Shown here in pieces: positions 1 through 7,028 of a DNA stretch of 64,000 nucleotides. The stretch comes from Paenibacillus lautus NBRC 15380. Its GTDB lineage: Bacteria; Bacillota; Bacilli; Paenibacillales; Paenibacillaceae. Position 1 is the stretch's first letter, and each line of letters begins with the position of its first letter. The notes beneath the pieces are model-generated. The model did no database searches. It saw only the letters and a program-made list of their open reading frames with translations, and was not told where the DNA came from. A program made the position numbers and the translations under genes. The DNA lies in assembly GCF_004000945.1 (NCBI RefSeq), contig NZ_BIMF01000014.1:62001-126000 (forward strand). The letters are read 5' to 3'.

Positions 1-120
1 AATAATTGATCGTGCTTGAATTAATTTCCTGTTTCGAGTAATTCATGATTTAATCCTTGGTTTAGGCGACCTTCTTCTTCGGCTGAATACGCTGCGGCAG
101 ACCCTTACGTTAACTAAAAA

Positions 121-150
121 AAGCCCTGGTTCCGACTCGAACCAAGGCTT
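121..150 (-). terminator. Rho-independent terminator of the APH-like gene
   Basis: A 12-bp stem (AAGCCCTGGTTC pairing with GAACCAAGGCTT, one G-U pair) with a 6-nt loop lies just after the stop codon. Read on the minus strand it is followed by a T run (the A run at 115-122 on the plus strand). The first 115 bases of the window hold no gene that I can support. Confidence 0.8.
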
Positions 151-155
151 TCCGC

Positions 156-1106
156 TTATTCAATTGCTGGGAAACTTCGCAAAATCTTTTCCTTGCGTCC
201 CCTCATATACCATTGCCCCCACGGATGGAGTTTATCGAGCTTCCCTCCACAGGCATGGAATAGCTTAATATAACGCCCCATTTCTCGCAGCTTCATGAAA
301 TACGGGATTTCTCGAAACCACTGTTCCTCCAGATGATACTCCAGACGGTATCCTTCCAGAAACGGGGTCAGAAACGGACCCGGCTCCGCATCCGCCCCTT
401 CGGTTAGACCCGAGAAAAACGCGGCGACCGCAATATCATCAATGAACCATGAATATCGGCTGGCATCAAAATCAATCAAGCATAACGAATCCTCATAGAC
501 AAAAAAATTGCCGTAATGAAAATCCGCATGGATCAGCCCATAAGCGTCCACTGCAATCGGAAGCTTCGATATATAATGGAGCAATGCCTCATAACGACGG
601 GTGATCCCTTTCTCGGTTAGCGGCAAATCGATATGCCGAACTTTCTCCGCCTCATCCGACCAATCAGGCCGTTTTGTAACGGGATCCAGATGGGTATACC
701 CTTTGGTGATGCGATGCATGCAGCCCATGAATTGGCCCATTCGCCTGTATAAGCTCTCATCGGCATCGTTCTCCCCGACCGGACGCCCCTTGGCCTCCTC
801 GTAACAAACCACCGTAAATTCACGGTCCTCCATCCGGATACGCTCCGCCAGATTCCCTTCCACCGAATAAAGCGGTCTCGAAACGCAGACTCCCTTACTT
901 CCGAGAAACTCGACCCACTGCACCTCGCCCTCAATTTTCACATACGGTTTGTGGGACTCCTCCGTTATGCGCACATAAACGATCTTGGCACCAAGTTGAT
1001 AAGAACGGATAAGGCTGTGTTCGGAAACATGCGTCTGTACCTTATCCTTCTCCAAGAGTCCGAACTTGCTTGCAGCGACGGCCATAAGTTCGTTCCGTTG
1101 TTCCAA
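156..1106 (-). CDS. APH-fold phosphotransferase (aminoglycoside phosphotransferase/CotS-like family)
   Basis: The 316-residue protein has the kinase-like APH fold. The catalytic loop HADFHYGNF (about residues 193-201, catalytic Asp195 and metal-binding Asn200) and a metal-binding IDFD (211-214) are visible. These families phosphorylate small molecules or act in spore-coat and antibiotic-modification roles, and the real substrate cannot be read from sequence. The start is a TTG at 1106, chosen because GGGAGG sits 8 bases upstream; an in-frame ATG at codon 8 (1085) is the alternative and lacks a well-spaced site. It is a single-gene unit with its own terminator, divergent from the toxin-antitoxin pair. 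It is probably not a true resistance enzyme, since the group is broad and mostly uncharacterised in soil Firmicutes. Confidence 0.8.
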   Translation of the reverse strand: MEQRNELMAVAASKFGLLEKDKVQTHVSEHSLIRSYQLGAKIVYVRITEESHKPYVKIEGEVQWVEFLGSKGVCVSRPLYSVEGNLAERIRMEDREFTVVCYEEAKGRPVGENDADESLYRRMGQFMGCMHRITKGYTHLDPVTKRPDWSDEAEKVRHIDLPLTEKGITRRYEALLHYISKLPIAVDAYGLIHADFHYGNFFVYEDSLCLIDFDASRYSWFIDDIAVAAFFSGLTEGADAEPGPFLTPFLEGYRLEYHLEEQWFREIPYFMKLREMGRYIKLFHACGGKLDKLHPWGQWYMRGRKEKILRSFPAIE

Positions 1107-1233
1107 TTGCAGCGCCTCCCTTCAATCCGGATGATTCTATATCCATGATCATAAATTTCTTCCTAATGTATACCCGATTCCTGCATTTATCTACTTACCC
1201 ATGGCAAAGATTTATCTTGCTCCTCATTGAATG

Positions 1234-1246
1234 TATAATTGTTATA
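1234..1246 (+). promoter_or_regulatory. Probable -10 and palindromic operator of the toxin-antitoxin operon
   Basis: The palindrome TATAA-TTG-TTATA lies 35 bases before the antitoxin start. Its first part, with the next base, makes a perfect TATAAT -10 (1234-1239); no good -35 hexamer is seen. A small palindrome over the -10 is what an autoregulating AbrB-type antitoxin would bind. That role is inference. Confidence 0.4.
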
Positions 1247-1280
1247 ACAGTTGAATAATATGATAAGGAGGAAACTTTAT

Positions 1281-1544
1281 ATGAGCAGGGTGAACGAAAT
1301 GGAACGGAAAGTAACTAAATTCGGCAACAGCTTGGGAATTACGATGACGGATGCTCTCAAACAGATCGGCTTAGAATTAGGTGATACGGTACAAATTGAT
1401 GTTAATCAAACAAATGGAGAGATCATCATTAAAAAAGCTAATAAGGTCTCCCTTCCTGACGGCCTCAGCCCTGATTTCTTAGATACTTTGTCTGAGATCA
1501 TGAGCGAATACGACCAGACCTTAAAAGGGTTAAAAGATCGATGA
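1281..1544 (+). CDS. AbrB/MazE-type antitoxin
   Basis: A small protein of 87 residues begins at the ATG that follows AAGGAGG (1265-1271). Upstream in-frame codons (TTG 1251, ATG 1260) precede the ribosome binding site and are rejected. The N-terminal half carries the swapped-hairpin AbrB/MazE/SpoVT signature (KVTKFGNSLGITM... followed by GDTVQIDV and GEIIIKK), a DNA-binding fold. The acidic, helical C-terminal part (about residues 60-87) would be the toxin-neutralising tail. It overlaps the following Doc-type toxin gene by 4 bases (ATGA), the normal arrangement for an antitoxin translated first. It probably represses its own promoter together with the toxin. Confidence 0.85.
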   Translation: MSRVNEMERKVTKFGNSLGITMTDALKQIGLELGDTVQIDVNQTNGEIIIKKANKVSLPDGLSPDFLDTLSEIMSEYDQTLKGLKDR

Positions 1545-1945
1545 GCCCTATACGTTATCTAACCTCTCAAGAGGTTATCGCCATAAACGTGGCAATGATA
1601 CAGAAATATAGCATTGGCGAGCATATCGGTGTGAAAAATTCACATTTACTGGAGTCTGCCCTCCATCGGCCTCAACCATCAACTTTTGGAGAAGACGCTT
1701 ATTTATCCATCTGGGAAAAATCAGCCGCATTATTCGAATCACTGGGACAAAATCACCCATTTCAAAATGCCAACAAAAGAACAGCTTTCACGGCTCTTCT
1801 CCTGTTTCTACGTTACAACGGTTATCGATTTATCATGGAACAAAAACAAGCGGAGGATTTTACGGTCGATATGGTAAATCATAAATTCACCTTTCAAGAA
1901 CTTACGTCCCTCATTAAAGAATATTCCATTGAAATAACGCCATAA
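1541..1945 (+). CDS. doc: Doc-type (Fic fold) toxin, death-on-curing family
   Basis: This 134-residue protein has the Doc motif HPFQNANKR (residues 72-80) near the middle, matching the family pattern HxFx(D/N)(A/G)NKR. In Doc this loop supports phosphorylation of elongation factor Tu rather than AMP transfer, stopping translation. His72 and the Asn/Lys/Arg residues are intact, so the toxin looks active. The length is that of the family. Its start codon overlaps the antitoxin stop, so the two are translationally coupled. The partner is an AbrB-type antitoxin and not the Phd protein of the classical P1 system; this pairing is known among chromosomal modules. A hairpin follows the stop codon. 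Confidence 0.88.
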   Translation: MSPIRYLTSQEVIAINVAMIQKYSIGEHIGVKNSHLLESALHRPQPSTFGEDAYLSIWEKSAALFESLGQNHPFQNANKRTAFTALLLFLRYNGYRFIMEQKQAEDFTVDMVNHKFTFQELTSLIKEYSIEITP

Positions 1946-1974
1946 AACAGCGGTCCTTGTGCGGGCCGCTGTTT
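1945..1974 (+). terminator. Hairpin after the toxin gene
   Basis: AAACAGCGGTCC pairs with GGGCCGCTGTTT across a 6-base loop; the stem begins at the toxin stop codon. Only three T follow, so it may be a weak terminator. Confidence 0.5.
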
Positions 1975-2066
1975 CCGCCGATGTATACGCTCTTGTTGTC
2001 GTCAAAAGGGTGGGAGGATATAATACGGGTAAAATAAAATCGTCATGTTTGAAAGAAGGCCCGATT

Positions 2067-2690
2067 ATGAATCCCGAAACCCGAAATGCCCGAACGCAAC
2101 TCATCATCGAAGCAGCAGAGTACGTATTTACTCATAAAGGCATTGAAACAGCCACCATGCAGGATGTCGCCACCGAGGCCAAAATGGGCATAGCCACCAT
2201 TTTCCGGTTTTTTCCGCGTAAGGAGAAACTCGTCGTTGCCGTTGCTACGAAAAAGCTGGAGGCCGTTCTCGAAACCTTCCTTTCCATCGCGGAACGGAAG
2301 GTTTCCTGCATGGAGAAGCTGGAGCTGCTGTTCGACCACTTCATTTCCCTGCTGGAGCAGCAGACGAGCTCGAACGTCAAGCTGCTTGAGAACTTCGAGA
2401 GTTATGCCGCCCAGTTCACGGAGCCTCTGGAGGACATCGAGCTGTTTAACGCCGTCTACCGGGACATATCCCAGGTATTCTCAACGATTGTGGAACAAGG
2501 CATTGAAGACGGATCGGTTCAAGCCGATCTTCCGATTTCCGAGACGCTGACCACCATCGTGAATACATTCGGCATTTTTGCCAGAAAGCTGTCCCTCCAG
2601 AAAAACATCCTAGTGGTCGAGCCGGACCTCGCGCCGGAGAAGCAGCTGGCGATTCTCAAGCACATTCTGCTCAACTATTTGCGAGCCTAG
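2067..2690 (+). CDS. TetR/AcrR family transcriptional regulator
   Basis: This 207-residue protein has an N-terminal TetR helix-turn-helix at about residues 8-55 (ARTQLIIEAAEYVF, then MQDVATEAKMGIATIFRFF, the recognition helix region). A variable all-helical ligand-binding domain follows. The start at the ATG of MNPETR is chosen because GAAAGAAGG lies just upstream; the longer reading frame from 1959 starts inside the toxin terminator. TetR proteins usually repress a neighbouring gene. Here the 3' neighbour is convergent and the 5' neighbour is the toxin-antitoxin pair, so no target can be named. A shared terminator closes the gene. Confidence 0.85.
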   Translation: MNPETRNARTQLIIEAAEYVFTHKGIETATMQDVATEAKMGIATIFRFFPRKEKLVVAVATKKLEAVLETFLSIAERKVSCMEKLELLFDHFISLLEQQTSSNVKLLENFESYAAQFTEPLEDIELFNAVYRDISQVFSTIVEQGIEDGSVQADLPISETLTTIVNTFGIFARKLSLQKNILVVEPDLAPEKQLAILKHILLNYLRA

Positions 2691-2703
2691 GCTCGGGCCA
2701 AGT

Positions 2704-2741
2704 AAAAAGAGTGCGCAGCATCACGACTGCACACTCTTTTT
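2704..2741. terminator. Bidirectional terminator between tetR-type and telA-type genes
   Basis: AAAAAGAGTGCGCAG pairs with CTGCACACTCTTTTT (one mismatch), flanked by A and T runs, so it can act on both converging genes. Confidence 0.85.
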
Positions 2742-2763
2742 TTGATGATATCCCTGGCTTCCC

Positions 2764-3903
2764 CTATAAGCCCAGCTTCTGCCCCCGCTCCAAGCGCTGG
2801 ATCTGCTGCTCACCCGTGACCGCCAGCTCACTGAACTGATGGATCGTCTCACGCATCCGCGGGAGAGCCTCCTGCTTGTATGTGCTGATGGAATCGAGCG
2901 CCGACAGCACATCCGTGAACGCTTGCTTCAAGGTATCGACGGAGATGCTCGTTTCCAGCGACTGCTTATGGATCGCCGCACCTTGATCCTTCAGCATTTT
3001 GGAGGTAGCGCTGATCAGGTTGTTCGTGGTTTCGTTCAGCAGCTCGATTTTCTTCAGGACAATCTTCTGGTTGTACAGGGCACTAGCCACCGTGACCGAG
3101 ATTTTCAGCGCCGTTACCGTTACGTTTCTCGCCCGATCCACGCCGCGAATTAATTCTTTGTTGTTCCGAATGACCACTTCAATGGCCATGATTCCCTGCT
3201 GGTTCACGACCAGCATCTGCTGCAGGTCCATCACGCGCTGGCGCAGCGGAAACAGCACCTCTTCGGTGATAAACCGGATTTTATCCTCCGACTCCTGCCG
3301 TATTTTAGCCGCCTCGACCTGAGACTCGATCTCTGCGTCCATGAGCATGCCCAGCTGAATTTCCTTTTGCAGCTTTTTGGTGAGCTCGCGGAGGGTTTGC
3401 TGTTCAATCTCCAGCGTGGTGTTGTCGTTCTTTAATACGGTTTTTCCTTTATCCAGAGAAATAATGATATCCGAAATGACGGCATCGGCCTTTTGAAACT
3501 TGGCAAAATATCGGCGCAGCGGGTTAAATACCATCCCCAGCAGCCCGCTTTTCGCAAAATCCACGACGCTTGGGTCCAGATCCTTCAGCTGCAGCTGCAG
3601 CTCCGTTAACCCTTTAGCCACTTGACCGCCTTCATCCCCGGTTTTTGATAATCTTCCCACCTGAACCTGCAGGAGCGCATTCTTCTCCGAGGAGGATCTC
3701 ATCGAGCTGATCCCAAAGCTTTCAATGGATTGCAGCACTTGTCTTCGCTTCTCGAGCGATTCGATATCCAGCTCCATGATGGCCTGCACATTGTTAGCCG
3801 CCAGCTCCTTTAGCTGCGTGACTTCTTCCGGCTCAGGCTTCACCTGCTCTTCAATCGCCGTCTTAATCTCTTCGGGACTAATGACTTCCATCGTAAATGA
3901 CAA
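2764..3903 (-). CDS. TelA family (toxic anion resistance) protein
   Basis: This 379-residue, highly helical, soluble protein matches the TelA/YaaN family. The conserved core (about residues 90-330) includes NPLRRYFAKFQKA and VMDLQQMLVVNQQG, and an acidic N-terminus with predicted coiled coils precedes it. The family was named for tellurite resistance and is often found with stress or VWA-domain proteins, but its molecular role is unsettled. The start is a TTG at 3903 with GGAGGGG about 5 bases away; the ATG at codon 5 (3891) is too far from that site. It is the last gene of a three-gene operon, 67 bases after the VWA protein, and ends at a shared terminator. Confidence 0.85.
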   Translation of the reverse strand: MSFTMEVISPEEIKTAIEEQVKPEPEEVTQLKELAANNVQAIMELDIESLEKRRQVLQSIESFGISSMRSSSEKNALLQVQVGRLSKTGDEGGQVAKGLTELQLQLKDLDPSVVDFAKSGLLGMVFNPLRRYFAKFQKADAVISDIIISLDKGKTVLKNDNTTLEIEQQTLRELTKKLQKEIQLGMLMDAEIESQVEAAKIRQESEDKIRFITEEVLFPLRQRVMDLQQMLVVNQQGIMAIEVVIRNNKELIRGVDRARNVTVTALKISVTVASALYNQKIVLKKIELLNETTNNLISATSKMLKDQGAAIHKQSLETSISVDTLKQAFTDVLSALDSISTYKQEALPRMRETIHQFSELAVTGEQQIQRLERGQKLGL

Positions 3904-3970
3904 TATAACCCCTCCTCCAAGTTTCTTGTGTGAACCATTTCGTTATATGTGAAAAACGCTTGTGATGATG

Positions 3971-5659
3971 CTACATCTGCACATTCAGCAGCTGGCCGAT
4001 TTTGTAGACGACATCGTCGGTATCCGCGTTGATGCTCGCGGCTTCATTGATGCTGGAAATGCTCTGGAGCGCCTGGATGTCGGCATTATAGCCAATCGTG
4101 TATACCGGGATTTTGTAGGCTTGGATCAGTTCTCGAATATCGTCGAGGGAATGCCCAACGTTTGTCTCTCCATCACTCAGCACAAAAATCAGGGGCTTCA
4201 CGTCCGGATTCGCCGCCATCTCGTCCTGGAGCATCTTCATCGCCACCACGATGCCATCAAAGGTCGCAGTATTCCCGCTGGCTTCAAGGCTGTTGATCGC
4301 TCCGACAAACATCGACTGCTGATTCAAATCGTACTTGCCGATCGGAAGGTTGATCGTAACGTCCGTGGAATACGATACAAAGCCGATGCTGTTATCCCGG
4401 CCCAAATATTTCTGTCCCGTTAACAGCGATTCCTTGAGACGGTTTAACGGCTCGCCATCCATGCTTCCCGACACGTCCGCTACAAACACAGCCGCAACCG
4501 GCTTGTTGCCGTCTTTTTTCTCTTTCCACAGCTTCTGGGCGGACGGCAGCAGGCTGCTGTCGACGACCTCAAGCTCGGATTGGTAATCGTTTAGACCGTT
4601 GAAGCCTTTTTTGTCGGCTAACTTCTGGTATTTGTCCTGCTCAACAAACGCCGCGAATTTCTTAATGATGTCCAGCTTCTCCTTCGGCACTTTCCCGAGC
4701 GCATACAAGGGACTGTCGTGCCTTACGCCAAACGGGGTAAAGACGTAACCGCTCTTCATGTCCGCCGCGTTGACATAGGTCTGATACTCCAGAACAAAGG
4801 CATCCAGCATGCCGGACTTCGCCGCATCGCGCATCTGGATCGTGGTCGAAGCCGTGAAAGGGACGTTCGCTTGGAATTTCTCGAAGCCCTGCACCGCTTT
4901 TTCGCTAAGCAGATCGGAGCTGTCAAACGTTTCAAGGGCCGTGATCAGAAAGTTAAGCCCCGTCGAGCTGGCAAAAGGATCCGTGTAACCCATCGCCAAT
5001 TCATTATTCGCAATCGCATCCGTCAGCGTTTTGACGTTCAAGGAGCCGTACTTCTCCACCAACTCGTCGTATTTGGCCTTTCGGGTGACGACGCCGGTGA
5101 CGTTCCCCGTCAGGCGCTTGGATACGAGCTCGGCTTTGACGCCATATTCCTTGACCATCTCCCCCCACAGCTCATTGGAAGGCGTAAAAGCGTCCGGCAC
5201 GTACTTCCCGGATGTTATGTAATCGGTTGCGGTTCCCGAAGCGATATTACGGATCTTCACGGATACCGGTTTGCCGTTCACCATCGGCTTGGAGCTGTTG
5301 AACTCCTCTGCCACTTCATTCAGCCATCCGTCAATGCCTGGCCCTGCCTTCTCGGGCGAGGAGAAGATCTCAACATACAAGTTCGTCGTATTCTCGACCG
5401 AGATCGGAAACTTGGATATATCGGGCAGGGAGTCGGCTACAGCAACCGGGTCCAGATCGACTTGGCCTTTTATGGGGTCGGCGGTCGTGACCACGATATC
5501 CTTGTAGATTTTGTTGATTTTCTTAGCCGCGCCTTCCGAATCGACCTCGGCTTGGCTTTTGCCCAGATTGGAGGTTAACGTGATCCCCGCATACACTAGA
5601 ACAAACACGACCACTGCAATGGCCACTAATACGACAAAGGCACTACCCTTGCTTCGCAT
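3971..5659 (-). CDS. Membrane-anchored substrate-binding and VWA domain protein
   Basis: The protein (562 residues from the preferred ATG) starts with a single membrane anchor (about residues 7-29). A periplasmic-binding-protein type II-like region follows (about 85-345; GIDGWLNEVAEEF, IASGTATDYITSG). The C-terminal von Willebrand A domain (about 388-562) keeps the metal site intact: DVSGSMD (near 395-401), a Thr in GNTATFD, and Asp in LSDGETN. Most of it would lie outside the cell. The start at 5659 is preferred over the ATG two codons earlier because GAGGGAG directly abuts the earlier one. The same pairing with TelA-type genes recurs in Bacilli, which suggests an envelope-stress complex; ligand and partner are unknown. 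Confidence 0.82.
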   Translation of the reverse strand: MRSKGSAFVVLVAIAVVVFVLVYAGITLTSNLGKSQAEVDSEGAAKKINKIYKDIVVTTADPIKGQVDLDPVAVADSLPDISKFPISVENTTNLYVEIFSSPEKAGPGIDGWLNEVAEEFNSSKPMVNGKPVSVKIRNIASGTATDYITSGKYVPDAFTPSNELWGEMVKEYGVKAELVSKRLTGNVTGVVTRKAKYDELVEKYGSLNVKTLTDAIANNELAMGYTDPFASSTGLNFLITALETFDSSDLLSEKAVQGFEKFQANVPFTASTTIQMRDAAKSGMLDAFVLEYQTYVNAADMKSGYVFTPFGVRHDSPLYALGKVPKEKLDIIKKFAAFVEQDKYQKLADKKGFNGLNDYQSELEVVDSSLLPSAQKLWKEKKDGNKPVAAVFVADVSGSMDGEPLNRLKESLLTGQKYLGRDNSIGFVSYSTDVTINLPIGKYDLNQQSMFVGAINSLEASGNTATFDGIVVAMKMLQDEMAANPDVKPLIFVLSDGETNVGHSLDDIRELIQAYKIPVYTIGYNADIQALQSISSINEAASINADTDDVVYKIGQLLNVQM

Positions 5660-5674
5660 AATCATCTCCCTCTC

Positions 5675-6418
5675 TTATTGCTTGTATAATTTGGTTTGCT
5701 TGATTAACGCATCGATTTCCTTCATGCACGGCATCTCCTCCACATCCCGGTAATCGGTGCTGCCGAGCAAAGAGATCTCCAGCAGCAGCTTATCAAGCTT
5801 GAGCATGATTTCCTCATTCGCCTCCAGATAACCGGTCACGTAAGCCAAGTACTCTTGGTATAACGCCGTTTTTTTCTGCGCCACCTTGCTGGACAGCTGG
5901 GAGGCTTTCGGCTGATCGGCCATGCGGGCGAAATCGGATGCGGCGAAGACGCCAAGCTTGTTCAGAATTCCTCGAATATTGAGATAGAACAGCTTCTCAA
6001 CCTCATCGATGACCGCCATGAATTTCTTATAACTGAGCTCCGTTTGCTCAAAACGCTGACCCAGAACGCCCAGCAGCGCATTTCTCTTTTTCTCGATTCG
6101 CTCCAATTGGTCCAGGGCAAGGGCGATATCATTCTTCAGCACTTTCACATTGCGATAATGATGAAGCGCGTCTATGTAATCCTCACGGGTCTGAATCGTT
6201 TGGATCGGTTTTGCAGCCGGAGACTTGAACAACAAAACATAACTGCCATAAAAGAGTCCAAGAACACTGACAACCCATACGGTGATGACCAGTGCAGACT
6301 GGAAAGCGTTATCGCCGCCGACTTGGAAACCGAGCAGCCCGGGCGAAACCAGGACAATATTCACGATCGCGATAACCGCCATAAGCAGGAGCAGCTTCAC
6401 GGATTTCGAGCCATTCAA
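5675..6418 (-). CDS. Membrane protein with coiled-coil domain, first gene of the TelA/VWA operon
   Basis: I do not recognise a named family. The 247-residue protein has two membrane helices (about residues 7-28 and 41-64) and then a long charged helical region (80-247) that looks like a cytoplasmic coiled coil, with a Cys in the last 20 residues. The start is TTG, 10 bases after GGGGAGG, with no better in-frame start. It is 15 bases upstream of the VWA protein, so the three genes are likely co-transcribed. It may link the outside VWA protein with the cytosolic TelA protein; that is inference from topology only. XpaC-like partners of TelA are another possibility that I could not confirm. Confidence 0.7.
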   Translation of the reverse strand: MNGSKSVKLLLLMAVIAIVNIVLVSPGLLGFQVGGDNAFQSALVITVWVVSVLGLFYGSYVLLFKSPAAKPIQTIQTREDYIDALHHYRNVKVLKNDIALALDQLERIEKKRNALLGVLGQRFEQTELSYKKFMAVIDEVEKLFYLNIRGILNKLGVFAASDFARMADQPKASQLSSKVAQKKTALYQEYLAYVTGYLEANEEIMLKLDKLLLEISLLGSTDYRDVEEMPCMKEIDALIKQTKLYKQ

Positions 6419-6954
6419 GAATTAACACCTCCCCTACTCCTATAGAGCGATGACTGATTCGACCTATAACCGCCTTTTGAAACATCCGTAAAAACATAGG
6501 TAAATGAAGGATATAACACATACTACGTCTCAATTCGAAGTTAGATGCATTTTCCTCGCGAGACAGGCCTGCTGATTCACAATCCATTCCATTTGGTATC
6601 AGATCATCGCCTAGCTAATATGATGCGGGCATGATCATCCTGTGTCCGGAAAGCCCTGGTGGAACGCAGAGAATTGTTTAAGAACAGAGGGGCCAAGCCG
6701 AGGCAAGCAAGATCATAGAGGTAGGGTAACTATAACAAAATCACATAAATAATCCAATGGTTCTGCGACAAAAGGCACAAAAAAAGTCCTTCAGGGGCCT
6801 GAAGGACTTCTAAATTATAAGAGAATGACAGTCGAACCAACCAAGACCACTCATATAACTCTGCGTACTAGAGTCGACGGTAGGCTAGGAGTGCATACTT
6901 TCTATTTATAAGGCGGATGAGTAAGAAAAACGCAAATACTGTCGTATGACGGTA
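6419..6954. other. Non-coding gap between the TelA operon and the pullulanase gene
   Basis: About 540 bases without a supportable gene. It must hold the promoter of the TelA operon, which I cannot place with confidence. It also contains an isolated strong hairpin at 6784-6809 (listed separately). The stretch 6580-6720 and the stretch 6815-6950 match no RNA class that I recognise. Confidence 0.5.
6784..6809 (-). terminator. Isolated strong hairpin with terminator features
   Basis: AAGTCCTTCAGG pairs perfectly with CCTGAAGGACTT. On the minus strand the stem is followed by a run of T (A run at 6776-6785). It lies 150 bases past the pullulanase terminator, so it may be a second backup terminator or the end of a short unrecognised transcript from 6815-6950. 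Confidence 0.6.
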
Positions 6955-6987
6955 AAAAGAGCCGCTGGTATCATCCAGGGCTCTTTT
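6955..6987 (-). terminator. Pullulanase terminator
   Basis: AAAAGAGCC and CTGG pair with CCAG and GGCTCTTTT around a TATCAT loop with one bulged G. On the minus strand it is followed by TTTTTACC. It lies about 40 bases after the stop codon. Confidence 0.8.
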
Positions 6988-7028
6988 CCTGATTTAATCT
7001 TTCTTGCTTAAGAATATCTAGTGCTACT

